Positions 36,026 to 48,658 of a stretch of DNA of 64,000 nucleotides are shown here, one piece after another; within the stretch, counting starts at the first letter, position 1; each line of letters opens with the position of its first letter. The DNA comes from Lycium barbarum (Eukaryota; Streptophyta; Magnoliopsida; Solanales; Solanaceae). A program made the translations under genes and the position numbers. The notes beneath the pieces were generated by a model, which did no database searches, had not been told where the DNA came from, and saw only the letters and a program-made list of their open reading frames with translations. Location of the stretch: contig NC_083348.1 of the NCBI RefSeq assembly GCF_019175385.1, positions 50,118,950 through 50,182,949 on the forward strand. Direction: 5' to 3'.

Positions 36026-38399
36026 TGTTATATCCCGCATTTTATGCAATCGGATAATTCAAGACAAATGCGGGAAAACAACAAGCAAGGCAATATTTTA
36101 TTTTGTTTGGCACATGAGTTGCTTATGAAGAGTCTAGAAGTGGAAATATGGAGAACGACGAAGGGAAAATTTGGATGTTGGAAAAATTGTTTCCATAAAT
36201 TACAAGAACTAGCTAAGAATATAAAGTGGGCTTGACATATTTTTTTTAAGGAAATTTGAGGCCCAACCGGCCATGCATATGGGTCAAGCCCATATTGAAT
36301 AAAATTTTGGTCAATAAAAAGATGACTAAGTCATCTTTATCACAACAAGCTCTAGAAATTTCAAGAAAAACAAGAACAAAAGAAAGAAGGAGAAAACCCT
36401 AAGGCATTTCGGCCATAGTAAAATTTCCCAAGGAAAATTGATAAAATTCTTCCAAAAATCATTTCCTACCAAGCTAAAGGTGCTTAACAAGGTGGAGTTG
36501 TTGTTGGAGCAAGAACAACTCATAATCCTACAAGTTGCCAAAAGATAGGCAAGTGAGAAGTTGAAGAAGAAAGGTGAGTATTGATCTTGTTTTATGAGTT
36601 ATGCATGGTTTATATGTGTAGTAGTATGTTAAAATTGATGAAAATCATGAAGGAGAGGAATATGAAGCATGGCCGTGTATGTATATGTATATATATGTGT
36701 GTAGAAAGTGTGTTTTAATTATCTTGCCTAGTGTTGGTTGTTATGGTTGTGAATGAAATGTGGAAAATGGAAGTTGAATGAATTTTAGGAGAGATTGTAG
36801 TATGCATGCATGTGGCCGTGTGTTGTGTGTAGTGGTGTGGCCGTGTGGTTGTGGTATAATATGGAGGAGAACGAGTCAATTTTATGTAGTGCTTTGATTG
36901 TCGTTATGTTACGGATTCTTTGTGTTAATGATTATCTATGAACCTTAGCAAAGTTGAAATGGTGGAGACTTGCTTTAGAAGTTAAACGAATGGAATGTAA
37001 TGTTTCTTTGTATGCATGAAAGACTATATGATTAGTGTGATGTCGTTGGAACGTATACATGAGCTCGTTATTGATTTTATTGAAGTTGGACGGTTTTTGA
37101 AAAAAAAAAAATTAGTGAATTGTTTGAATATGGAAGTTGCTAGAGTAGTCGTTGAATTCATATCAATAGTTTGGCCGGGTTTGAATTCCCGGATTGTGAT
37201 TGATGCGAATTTGAATATGTTGAATGTCGAGGATGGTATAATTACAGAGGAAATGCTGCCAAAATTTCGGTAGCCAAGTGTTTCCTTAAGATTCTAACTC
37301 AAAGTGTACTAATGAAAGTTTTGGTAAAAATGACCAATTCGCAGATTTCGACGAGATTGTGACGTGAATTTGGAGTAGCTAAAGGAGCGGAAAGAGGTAT
37401 GTAAGGCTTCACCCTTCTTTCTATGGCATGTCTTAACTAAAAGAAGTCGGGTACGAGCCTCGGGGACAACCCTAATCCCCGGAATCCGCACCTAAAGTTT
37501 TCAACTTTTCGTTCAATTGAATTGAAGTAGAAAGTGTGCAAAATGATGAAAAGACCTTCTAGACCCCTATAACTTGCCTAAGTGGGACCCGATTACCCTA
37601 AGACTCATACAAGTAACGTTATGACACGTAATATGGGTAAATTATATACGGTACCTCGTCCGGCCCGAGGTGGGCCCGTTACTCTCGGATTTTCCTATAA
37701 TCTTGGTTAACGTACTTGAAGTGAATCAAAAGGGGGCCTTTGATCCCGATTTCGTCACCAAGTGATAAGTACTATGACTACTCCAGCGGGAGTGTTTCTA
37801 TGATAATAATGATAATGACAATGTCGGACAAGAGAATGTAGCTATGATAAGTACGACCGGAACGACTCTACGGCTAAGCCAAGTACCTAATATAAACATG
37901 AAAGCGATAAACTAATATTTGAATCATATTTATATTTTCTAGCTATAACTTTATTTTCTAAGATTCCAAAACCTATGACTGTCATCTAAAATGCTTAAGA
38001 TTTCGTTTTCGGTTACTGTAACACTATTCTCCGTTGATAGTCTCGCCTTAAAATACTTGTTCCTTCAAGGTGAGACGAAGCTATCACTAGCATTCCGTAA
38101 TGTAATCGGAGGTCTCCGACCTTATGTCACCCCGATGGATACATGATTTTCCTTGGCTCTCTTGTGCGCTTATATGATATAGGTTCATAAAACGGGTATA
38201 CGTGTCTGGGTATGTATATATATATGGTAAAGTAAATGTATATAAGACATGTATATGCATAAAAGATGAGTAAATGTATATGTATGTGTATGTGGGGAAA
38301 AAGGGAAGGGCCACTGTTATATCACCACCTGATTCAGCTGGATTCCATCCTGGACGCGGGATGCCCGGACGCGGGATATGGGATGAGCCGTACGCGGCG

Positions 38400-38447
<48 letters not shown>

Positions 38448-39316
38448 GTGTGATACATATGTGATGTAATATGTTGGGTCATCGTTGGGGAGGGGGTTGG
38501 GAGAGCCGATTGTATTCGGCGTCTGTAAATGTAAATGAAAGATACCGTCTACTGAATTGTACTGTTTTCTGTATACATGAATAAGGGACACCGAGGGGGT
38601 TGGGAGATCCGATTGTATTCGGCGTCTGTAAATGTGAGCAAAAGATACCGTTACTGAAATGTACTGTTTTCTGTACACGAGAATAAGTAATATAAAAATG
38701 TTGATTCCTATGCCTATGAAACGAAACGTTTCAAAGATGAAAAGAAAAGCCTACATGACAGCCGGTCTAAAGAGGGGCCTTCCTATGTACAGGTTACGTT
38801 CTTGCCTCGTTATACGCCCTATGGCTCCGTGATATTATTATTGATCGTACTTTATGTTACTGCTTGCATTGTTTTCCATGCCTTACATACTCGGTACATT
38901 ATTCGTACTGACGTCCCTTCTTGTGGACGCTGCGTTTCATGCCGCGCAAGTCAGCAGGTATACGGACCAGATTCCTAGCGCCCTATCAGCAGCATTCGAC
39001 AGCGCTCCAGTTGTTCCGGAGCCTTATTTCATCGGTACTATTTTGTGTATGTATTTTCGGGCGCGACAGTACTCGGCCCTTTCTCTGTTTAAATGTACTA
39101 TGTCTAGAGGCTCGTAGACAGATATACACAGTCAGCTATGTACAGTTTAATGTATTTTATTCTGAATGGTTCGCGTTCTGGTGTAACGCGATATTAGAAA
39201 GTTTACTGCAAATGTTAATGTTTAGAAAAAAAAAATATGGCACTGTTTATACAGGATAGCTAAGGGGTGCTCGGTACAAGTATCGGGTACTCGTCACGGC
39301 CCCTGGTCGGGTCGTG

Positions 39317-39319
<3 letters not shown>
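36026..39319 (+). repeat. E7 3' LTR
   Basis: A 3294-bp LTR. It differs from the 5' copy by scattered substitutions, a shorter (TA)n run (38404-38446) and a small duplication of GGACGCGGGATGCCC type near 38353-38370. Confidence 0.9.
38490..38690 (+). repeat. ~103-bp tandem duplication in E7 3' LTR
   Basis: Counterpart of the pair in the 5' LTR, with units starting at 38490 and 38593. Confidence 0.85.
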
Positions 39320-39351
<32 letters not shown>

Positions 39352-41045
39352 TCATGACAGAATTAGGTCCATCAAACATAGATTTAAAAATGGGGATGTA
39401 TATGTATGTATAATTCTACTAATACAAGATCCACTAAACCTATACTAATCCAATTCCTTTTCTTTTTCCCTCCAACTGCACGGCCACTTGGGCCAGAGTC
39501 AAACCAGCCAAAAGGCCCAACTGGAATATTCTTTCAAACTGTTAAGTCTAAAAAGGAAAGCTAATATTACGAAGGCCCAGCCATGGGTGAGAATGGCACG
39601 AAGGCCCAACCATGGGTAAAAAGGGCTTTGAGGGGCTTGGTACACCCCTAACTTATCTCCTTTTCCTCCTTTAATTTCAGCATGTCAATTTTTCTCTTAT
39701 TTGAAATGCTGTATTTGTATAAACTCACATTGTTATTGGAATCCTTTACATTTTGAATTAGGCATCTTAGGCGAACGGTGCATATGCCGTTTAGTTAGAC
39801 CTTAGGCCCCAACGCGATTTTTAAAACCCGGATTAGCATAAATATTTTCAAAAAGAAATAAAAATGGCTATGGTAGTAAGGGAAATAAAGGGATCAGTCC
39901 CAGCATTTATAAGAAATAATGCGTTGCTATCATCTTTTCCTCAAGTTAGACTAAATCAGAGTTTTGTAAAAACTGAGAAAAACGCTCCTTTCTAGTTAAG
40001 TTTCAGTCCTTTTTTCAAAGTCCTATTTTTAATTTCAGGCGAAAAAATAGATTTTCAGAACTATGTGAATAATACACCCTACAAAATGAGTTCCATCATT
40101 TTATATTAAAAATCTGGTGAAAAATGGATTTTCAGAACTGTATGAATAAAATGATTTACAAAAAACGGGTTCTGTCCTTTTAAATTAAAAATTAGACGAA
40201 GGTATGGGTTTTTAGAGCTGTGTAAATAATATGCTTTGCGAAAATAAGTTTTGTCTTTTAAACCAAAGATCAGACAAATAAAGAAATAGTTTTAGGCATG
40301 TATATGTGTAATTCACTTGTACTGAGGTATACACATTATTTTTTCTGGAAATAAACTATAGCAAGCCACAGAGTTTTTGACGGCTGAGGCCCAAATAAAA
40401 AATGTCATATTTTAGGCCCCTTTAAACCTATTTTTCGTTTAAAAAAAAAGAGACAACTAATGTTTTGGATTTAGTCCAGGAACTGAAGAAAAAGAGTAAG
40501 AGATTCAGGTTTTAAGATAAAAATCCGGGATCATAAATAATAAATTTGATTATATAAAGCCAAGTTTTTTTTATATAAAACCGCACCAACTATTTATTTT
40601 TAAATAAGTAAAGTCTTAAATAGAGGTGCTCTAAAAACGTACTAAATGGACTAACCCGGACCACGTATGAGTCTAAGCATGAACAAATTTCATTTATCCC
40701 AAACTTTTAAAGAGACCTTTTAGCTTTGCAAAAGTAACATTATCCTTATATGTGAGAGGAACTAATTGTATTCGGATATAATAAATTTGAACCTAAATAC
40801 CATATATGTAAAGGGAATATATTTAATTCTTTTCAAAAAATGATCTGCAAAAGATGAATGTTTTTTTCGGGAAAATAAACACCAAGTAAATAGTTCATGC
40901 ATGTACTCACACATTGGAATTCGAAGGTCAACCGTATAGTACGAATCCTTAAAACTAGGGTGCCTAACACCTTCCCTAGGGATCACCAGAACCCTTACCT
41001 AGAACTTTGGATTAAGAAGGATTTTTCACGGTGTATGAATAAACC

Positions 41046-44000
41046 TGTCACGACCCAACCCCGTGGGCCGCGACTGGTACCCTGACTGGGTACCCGTACA
41101 TACCTACTTGACCGAATTCCGTACCACTCAGATTTTTTTTTTTTTAAATAGATGTTTACAGAATCAGGCTGATACAGATACGGCACGCGCGCGAACATAT
41201 ATATGTATATACCTGAACATGCAGACATTTACAGATAAGCCGATAAGGCTAACATACAGACGAAACCCGTAACCCACACATCTATCTACAGGCCTCTACA
41301 GACATACAGAATCATATGACGGGACAGGGCCGAGCCGTACCCCAAAATACCATACATACAGAGTCTACAGATAACAGAAGATATATATACCAAAAGTATT
41401 TGCTCCGGATCGAAGGAGCTCTTCAGGATAGCAGAATCCGAGCCCTAGACTGGCGGCGTATCACCAAGTGCGCCTGTACCTGCGGGCATGTAACGCAGCC
41501 CCCGAAGAACCGGGGGTCAGTACGAAAAATGTACCGAGTATGTAAAGCAGAAATATATCAAACATAATCATGATCTGGACCGGAAGCACAGAAATATAAT
41601 AGATAGGCTCATAAGCCGGACGGACAGAGTCATAGTCCCGACAAACGGACAGGATCATAGTCCAAACAGACAGAATCAGAGTCCATGCGGACATACAGAA
41701 TCGGGATCCATACGGACATACGGAATAGAAACCCGTCGGTCAGATAATCCAGACGGACAGATGGAATCGTAACCCGTCGGGCAGATAATCCGGACGGACA
41801 GACAGAATCATAAATCATACAGACAGACAAAATCACACATAGGGTACAAGAACGTGGTCACCACTCCTGCCGTTGGCACCACCACACGTCAGATATCAGA
41901 AATTCTTCTCCGATCTCCGTCACTCATCATAACATAACCACGGTACCCGGGGGCGGACAGATAACACAGCACCCCGAGCCCGGACACATCATACTTCGTA
42001 ATATATCCTCGGTAACCGGGGACGGACATATAACACAGTACCCCGGAACCGGACACATCATACTTCAGAATTCACATATGGGGCTCGGCGGCCCACCGCA
42101 CGAAATACGTACCGGCCCGGGATCCGGTGAAAGGAATCATAGCATGTGCACGAACTGATTAATGAGGAACCACATACATACAGACTCAACAGAACAGAAG
42201 TAGGCCAACTGGCCGATCGAACCAAGTATTCGGATAGTTTTCAAGGTACGTGCCTACACGTCACTTGGGGAGACACGACAGATTATAACCAGGACCAGAT
42301 TTCCAGATGTCATGAGTTATTTTATAAGATTTGTATAAAAACAGTCATAATGTAATCAAAATAGTAGTCCAGATGTTTTCTGAGAAAATCGAATAGAATT
42401 AAGGTAATTAAGATCATACAGAAGGTATCGGGCCTCGTGGGCCCGCCTCGGGTCAACTCGAGGCGACATATGTAAATTACCGATAGTATACCTTATGAGG
42501 TCATCCATAATCATCTGGAAGTGTTCCGACTCCGTTTGGGAAGGTTTCGTGCAAAAGTTCACTTTGAAGGCATTTTATAAGAAAAGGGTTTCAATTGTAC
42601 TGAAGGAATTGGAGCGGATTTCCGTCTCGAATTCCGAGGAACGGAGTCGTACTTAAGGCTCGCGGCCGAGCCTATCACATCCAGAACATGCCTAAGAATA
42701 AAGGGAAAGGCCTTACATACCTCGATTGCGCCTTACGCTCGCTTGGCTTCCACTCCAATCTCGTCAAAAATCTAGAAATGGTCAAGTTTACCAATTGTTA
42801 ATTTCAAACTTTTCAATAATCCAAACTTGTTACATACTTGCCTACCGAAATTTCGGCAGCATTTCCCCTATATATATATCATCCCAAGACTTAGCTCGGC
42901 TTAATATATCAACACAGCAACCCAGAAACAACATCAATGACAACAACATATATCACAAAATACAAGGTATGGCATAACTAGCCATCTTTCCGACATAACG
43001 AAACATCTCTCATTTCAACCTTACACTTCCAAACCAACCCTACCATTTTCATATTCAACACTTATCAAGATCATTACAATATATTTCGGAGGCATATCAT
43101 ACCATTTTCACAAGATATACATAATATATACGCAATATACAAGTTTCCTACCAAGGGCATATTTCACACACAACTTCCAATCTTTTTGTATAAACATCCA
43201 TAACATATTCTTACCTTCCAACTTCATCAATGATAACCATAATTCGCATCTTCCTACTTTCACTTCCACATTTACATAATTATAATAAACTTGCATGTTT
43301 TCCTACTACAACTTAATAACCATTTTTTCATAACAACAAAAACCATTACTCTTTCATTCACTTCACAATTAACACAATTAACATACTAACAAAATTTAGT
43401 TCACATTCCATAATCAACATAATACCACACGGCCACACCTTACTTTTCCGACTTCCACTAAATTCTTTCAACTTCCAATTCCAATACAAATTCCACCATA
43501 ACCACAACTAGATTACAACATAAAAATTCAACTCATTATATCCATAAATTAACATACATACACGGCCACTTTCATACAAACACACCCACTTTGCAAACTT
43601 CCATATTTTCGTAAACTCTACTCATTTCTACATATCACAACATCAACCAAACATCATAACATAAGAAAATGAATTGATTCTTACCTTTCCTTCAAGTTCT
43701 TCACTTGCTACAAAAATCACTTTCTTGCCAAGATACTTATACCACCTTGTAGAGGACCTTGCACTTAGTAGTATTACACCAAAATTACAATTTTTGGGTT
43801 CAAGATTGAAGGGCTAGAATTTATTTTTTCTTTTTCTTTCCCTCTTTCTCCTCTCACCCGAAATGCTCCTCTTCTTTCTTTTGTTCTTGGTTTTTCTTGT
43901 TTGTTCTTGAATGTTCTAAGGATATGGACAATTATATAATGTCACATGGAAATTAATTTATCCATGGGCTTGGATCCTTGTATGGCCGGTTGGGCCTTCC

Positions 44001-44242
44001 CTTTTGGGCCTTATTTCTTATTCTTTTTTTGAGCCCAATTGTTGGCTAATTAATTGTAATTCATGGAGAAAATTTCTAAAATTCCAATTTTTGCCCTTGG
44101 CCTCCTTTCGTAATTCCACACCAACGTATTCATAGCCAACACATTCATCCCAAGTAAGGTCCAAGTAGGGTCCAAATATGGCCTTATTCATTACAAGTCA
44201 AATTATTTCGAATTTTTGAATGCAAAAATGCTGGATGTAACA
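41046..44242 (-). mobile_element. solo LTR in Ogre 5' LTR
   Basis: On the plus strand it runs from TGTCACGACCC at 41046 to GATGTAACA at 44242, with perfect AAACC duplications at 41041-41045 and 44243-44247. No interior or second LTR is present, so this is a solo LTR left by recombination between two LTRs. In element orientation it starts TGTTACATCCAGCATTTT and resembles E7's TGTTATATCCCGCATTTT, so it is a sister family. Hairpin motifs CTGCG/CGCAG, CCCCCG/CGGGGG and CAGTAC lie at 41480-41536. Confidence 0.9.
41617..42073. repeat. tandem repeats in solo LTR
   Basis: Short units of CGGACAGACAGAATC type repeat irregularly from 41617 to 41830. A ~67-bp unit with GGTAACCGGGG and CCGGACACATCATACTTC occurs twice at about 41939-42073. 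Confidence 0.75.
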
Positions 44243-44372
44243 AAACCCTTCAAAACTGATTTTCCTAATTTCCTAAAAATTAGGTGGCGACTCTTTTAAA
44301 AGAGCACCAACAATTTTGAAGTAGCTTTTCCGAGCTCTAACCCCGCCGGCGAAAAATGCAAACCATCACAGA

Positions 44373-44391
44373 TGGCAACTCCGTTGAGGAC
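44373..44391 (+). promoter_or_regulatory. Ogre-type primer binding site
   Basis: TGGCAACTCCGTTGAGGAC begins 2 bp after the LTR end. It resembles the TGGCGACTC-type site of Ogre/Tat elements, which has been reported as complementary to tRNA-Arg. The tRNA identity is from memory of that lineage and not tested here. Confidence 0.65.
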
Positions 44392-44944
44392 TTAAAGGTT
44401 CTAACCATAAGGATTCCAATATAATGTGGGTATATTTTCTTTAACTATTTATGTGTTTAATTTCCCGCAACTATCAACTGTCATTGGATGCATATCATAA
44501 CTCCGCCACTCCTGGCATTTATTTTACATTTTGTTCTAAAGGGGATTTCGCGAATCACGTGGTCATACCTTCACTAAAAGACCAAAATACTTCTTTGGAA
44601 CCATTATGAGGTGGGGTTGGTTCGTGGTCGTCCAACAGCCCTAACGGTTCAACCCCAGTTGTCCGCTCGGGTTCTCGGTCTTTTGTGAAAAACCCACTCT
44701 AGTAAGACTAGGATAGAGCTAAGCCAAATTCCTACTGAACTAGAGCATTCATACCTACACGAGCTGTGGGTATCTCAGACCTACTTAAAGCTCATTACGA
44801 GAGAATACCCTGTGTTCGGACGGTCTATGACCTGAAGAACACCACGTCCCATTTATGTGCTATGTGGAAGCATGTTTAGTGCCTATGTGATGAACCATTG
44901 ACCCTGTGGGGATGGGGGAATCCTAACTGTGTTTTGTTTTGTAG

Positions 44945-46369
44945 ATGGAAGGTCGTATCCGTTTTGACATACTTGTCGAGGCTCCGGATATATTGAGGGT
45001 TTGGTGGGCATGGTTAGGTGATGCTCACAAAAAGACAATAGTTGCACGCTAGGTCACCTGCTGGCTATCATGAGAATGAACGATCATCCGGAACTAATAG
45101 AGGTGTTAGCCGGACATTGGGACGATAAGGAAATGTTGTTCTGCTTTGGCGAAATTGAGATGACTCCGACCCTGGAGGAGATTAGGGATGCCATAAACAA
45201 CAATGGACTATCTAAGGAGACGACACAACCCAGATCACCACCTGCTATTTCCATAAAGGCCCATAGTCAGCCAAATCATGAAGTTTCTTGCACTGACTGA
45301 AGGACCCTAGGCGCGAGGACCCACTATAGCCTTTAGGGACCTGTATCGGAGATGTCACGAGTATACTTTGTATCAGAGGGAGTTCAAGAGTAAAGAGGAG
45401 TGGGAAGTCGTTAGACCCTTGGCGTTCATCATAGCCTTGCTAGGCATTATAGTGTTTCCACAGGGCCAATCGTTGGCCATAGACACCCAAGTGATCTATT
45501 TAGCCCATGCTATTTTCTATGGTATAACTAAGGACCAGGAAACGAGGTATTTTGACATAGCACCCATTATCCTGGCAGACATTTTTCGGGCTTTAGACAA
45601 ATTCCAGAACCACTTTCGATACTTCCAAAGATGTAGCAAGTTGTTACAATGGTGGATTATCAAACACGTTAACATGGCTAAGGAAATCCTGTATCTGAGC
45701 AACCACAACAGGATTGACTGCCTTCCAAATTATTGTCCAAATCTTGGTTACATGTCAAATGGGGCATGGGCCCATTTCTTTGAGAAATTGATTGAGGATA
45801 GGATCTAGTGGATGTTTTCTAACTTCGTATAAAAAATTATGGTGGTTAGGGGTAAGAATTGTCCTTTTGTGCCATTAGCAGGGATTCGAGGAATCCGCCC
45901 TTATTATCCATCTTGAGCTTCGAGGAAATTTGGTAGGAGGCAAGTGATACCTCAGGTAGGAAATCCTGAGCAGTTTATCATTGAGCACACAGGGCAGAAG
46001 AACAAGAACACCGGGGTTATCCTTAGAGAATGGAATGGTGGCGTGAGTTGGCCCCTAGATACTTTAGCTCCAGACAGGTTCAAGGAAGGGTGTGACCCAG
46101 GGTATCATGAATGGCTGCAGGGACATTTGGCCAGTGCATCCATCCCAAGCCCCGCGCCTCTTCACGATGCCTAAGAAGAGGAGCGCTTGAAGGAATGTCT
46201 GGAAAGCATGGATGAGCACTTAGCCCAGATTTTAGAAGAAACAGATCAAGTGATAGTCAGGATGGAAATGTACCAAGCACGGCTCCGGATTCGGACCACC
46301 CTTCGGAGGGTGAAGAAGGCTAAGACAAGCCAGGCCTCGACATCAGCTGCTGGAGGGGAACCCTGCTGA
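44945..46369 (+). pseudogene. Ogre pre-gag ORF1, DUF7745-like (broken)
   Basis: The frame opens at ATG 44945 (MEGRIRFDILVEAPDIL) and shifts near 45050 to a stretch with DHPELIEVLAGHWD and MTPTLEEI. From 45368 a third stretch runs in one frame to 46369 with stops near 45808, 45832 and 45915 (EWEVVRPLAFIIALLGIIVF, then APDRFKEGCDPGYHEWLQ). This order resembles plant proteins annotated as DUF7745, often found in Tat/Ogre elements before gag. Their function is not known. The C-terminal ~60 residues are charged and probably helical. I assign the family by memory of its motifs; a profile search is needed to confirm. Confidence 0.65.
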
Positions 46370-46737
46370 TTTATTGCTTTATATTGAGCCCCTTATGGGC
46401 TTCATCATCTTTGTAATCCCCCTGGGGAAGATATTTTTATTACTATTTATTAACTAGTGATGATTTTTTGAGGCAATGGTTCACTTTCACAAATGGCACT
46501 TGCGTGTTTCAATCGATTAGAAAAGCCTCAACTTAAAAGGGCCTTAGGAACGCGAATAGTATAAATATCTCCAAATTACATGAATGCTTGCTACGTGCTT
46601 CACATACCTATTTGCTATGTGTGTTATCTTATATTAAGGCTTGAATACAGTTGATCCGATGATCTAAAATTACATACCAATGAAAAACCTAAAAGCTTAA
46701 AACTTACCTAATATCTCCATTAAAAGGTTGACATACA
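46370..46737 (+). other. spacer between the two pre-gag ORFs
   Basis: AT-rich, no long open frame, no repeat recognised. Confidence 0.6.
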
Positions 46738-47959
46738 ATGGCAAACCAAGGAGAACAAGAAACGCGGACCCTGGGAGAGACAACAGAGATGTTACAAAGT
46801 GCTACAAATGGAAAAGAACCTTCAAGAAATAGGGAGGAAAATGGAAGAAGTTGACAGATTGCTAGAGATGATGGGGAACCCGCCAGAGGGTATACCCCAA
46901 GAACAATACTATGCGAATATCCCGGAAGGAGTAAGGGATTTGGTGTCGAATTATATACCTTTAGGGAGGAGGTCCATGACGCCTAGAGAAGGGACTCCAG
47001 GAGAAATGAATGAAAGACAAGAAGCTAGGTCAGACCAGTGGGTAAAAGAATTAGACCCGCCAGAGGAGTCAAGACCCCAACAGGAAGCCTCTGAACCCGT
47101 CGAGGAAGAAGAACCAGAAGAGGGAGAAGGAGAGCCTCAGAACATGGAGGAGGAGGAATTAGAGCCTATTGACATAGAGGCTGGAGGAGAGGAATAACCA
47201 TTTGAGATGTTTCCTCAGTTCGTAGAGAAGAAGAGTGATGCCAATGAGGAATCTGATTAGTATGCCCCAACCAACGAGGACTCTGATTTCTATACACCCT
47301 CACCCATGCTAGTACCCGCAACCTCCACTATGGCATTAGAGAATTTTGGAAGGGTAGGCCCTGTGGAACCTGCTTGTTGGGAGGTAGCCTTCAAAGCCCA
47401 TTATTCCCCATTCAGAGTGGCTCCACGGCCTGTCACCTGTAAGGAGGTATACGAAAGGATGGTTGCCACTGGAGTGTCTTGCACCACTAGGGCTAGGTTG
47501 CCACCGCCTGAGTTGGTGTACGTATACAAAAGGTGCCCATTCCACTACAACCAGGTTGGTCATACCCTGAATGAGTGTCTAGGGTTGAGGAGAAAAATTT
47601 ATAGCCTGATTGATGGTAGGATCAATAGAACTTTGTGGGGGCCACACACCTTGCTAATTCATGACCCTATTATCCCTGGAGAAGGAGTCACTACTGGTAC
47701 TCAGATCTGGCGATATGATTTCACGATATTCGAGGAACTGTATGCCTGAATTTTCTCAACTCTAGCTAGTCTGAGGAAGATTAGACCAGTGGAACCTGCC
47801 CACGAGCTCGTGCCGTTGAGGCCCAACAGGAACAAGTTTTGCCTGTATCATACGGGAGCTATGGGGCATCACATGGAAGAGTGCCACGCATTCAAGCTTC
47901 AACTTGAACACAAGATCAGTACAGGAGAGATCTTGGTCATCTTACCACCACAGTACTGA
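46738..47959 (+). pseudogene. second pre-gag ORF: coiled coil, acidic region, two CHHC motifs
   Basis: ATG 46738 starts MANQGEQETRTLGE; a frameshift near 46800 leads into the frame that continues to TGA 47957 with stops at about 47197, 47258 and 47747. In order: a heptad-like helical stretch (QMEKNLQEIGRKMEEVDRLL), a strongly acidic segment (EPVEEEEPEEGEGE), then CPFHYNQVGHTLNEC at about 47533 and CLYHTGAMGHHMEEC at about 47840. Both have spacing C-X2-H-X5-H-X4-C, the same as a motif in this element's gag. After the first motif comes a block with WGPHTLLIHDP. The finger-like motifs suggest nucleic-acid binding (inference). It may originally have been the C-terminal half of one long ORF1. Confidence 0.65.
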
Positions 47960-48658
47960 GATAGAAGGAAAATGAGAGAGTGAGTTCGTAAGGACAGCGA
48001 CTCGCAGAACTGTATTTTTGGGTAGAAATTAGGTGTCCCTCTTTTTATAAATAAAAAGTTACCCCCTCTCCCCCATAAATATTGTAAGGAACCGCACCGA
48101 CCCGAAGTCCCTATGGAGGGATACGCGGGAAGCCCTAGCCGAGCCTAGTCTGGGGATGTCTTTAGCTAGGTTTAGCTTAAAGGATATTTAAGAAAGATAT
48201 ATATCCTTCTTTTGTAAAACAAACTACGATAGGGACTGACTTCCCCTGGTGGGATACGTAGGCAGTCTATGTAAGACTCGGCCCCTACATAATATAAATT
48301 ATAATCCCCCGCATTTGTTTAACATCTATAACAAGGAAGGGTTTGCCAGGGTAAGTCAGCCATAAAACCTATTGGACCAAGATCCACCCAAACATCAAAA
48401 GCCCATAAATATCCAAACCCGTAGAACAAAGGATCAGAGGTGTTCAAGCTTAATATATGACTTTATGTACTGTGTGCGCTTTAAATATTAATATGTGATA
48501 TCTTGCTTTTGTATTTTATGTCAAGTAACTAACTTTGTATACCGTTGAGTTATTCTTGTCTTATAGAACGAGGTCAATTAGCATAGTACTGAAAGCTGAC
48601 GTACTTTACAAGATCCAACGCTGCATTAGCATCCCTCGCAGACAAAGGCAAAGAAAAG
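47960..48658 (+). other. ORF1-gag spacer with two stem-loop copies
   Basis: No open frame. It carries two copies of a ~50-nt hairpin motif, stems CCGC/GCGG (48092-48128) and CTACG/CGTAG (48224-48261). Four more copies lie in the 3' region of the same element. Confidence 0.7.

Larger units (their letters stand above)
30286..39319 (+). mobile_element. E7: gag-only LTR retrotransposon (TR-GAG type)
   Basis: It runs from TGTTATATCC at 30286 to GTCGTGACA at 39319, with perfect ATATA duplications at 30281-30285 and 39320-39324. It sits in a TA-rich part of the Ogre LTR. LTRs of 3.3 kb flank a 2.44-kb interior that encodes gag with a zinc knuckle but no protease, RT, RNase H or integrase. Terminal-repeat elements with only gag are a described non-autonomous class in plants. 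LTR divergence over the first ~1.1 kb is about 1%, so insertion is recent. Confidence 0.9.
24950..44370 (+). repeat. Ogre-type 5' LTR, split by two insertions
   Basis: The LTR parts are 24950-30285, 39325-41045 and 44248-44370, about 7180 bp in all. The first part aligns with 60241-64000. Relative to the 3' LTR it lacks about 200 bp near 25820 (TA repeats and a poly-C run), but it keeps a TATA box that the 3' copy lost. The end ...ATCACA at 44370 is followed by a primer site. The stretches 27000-30285 and 39325-41045 hold no gene; short frames there are scattered and unconserved. Confidence 0.8.
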
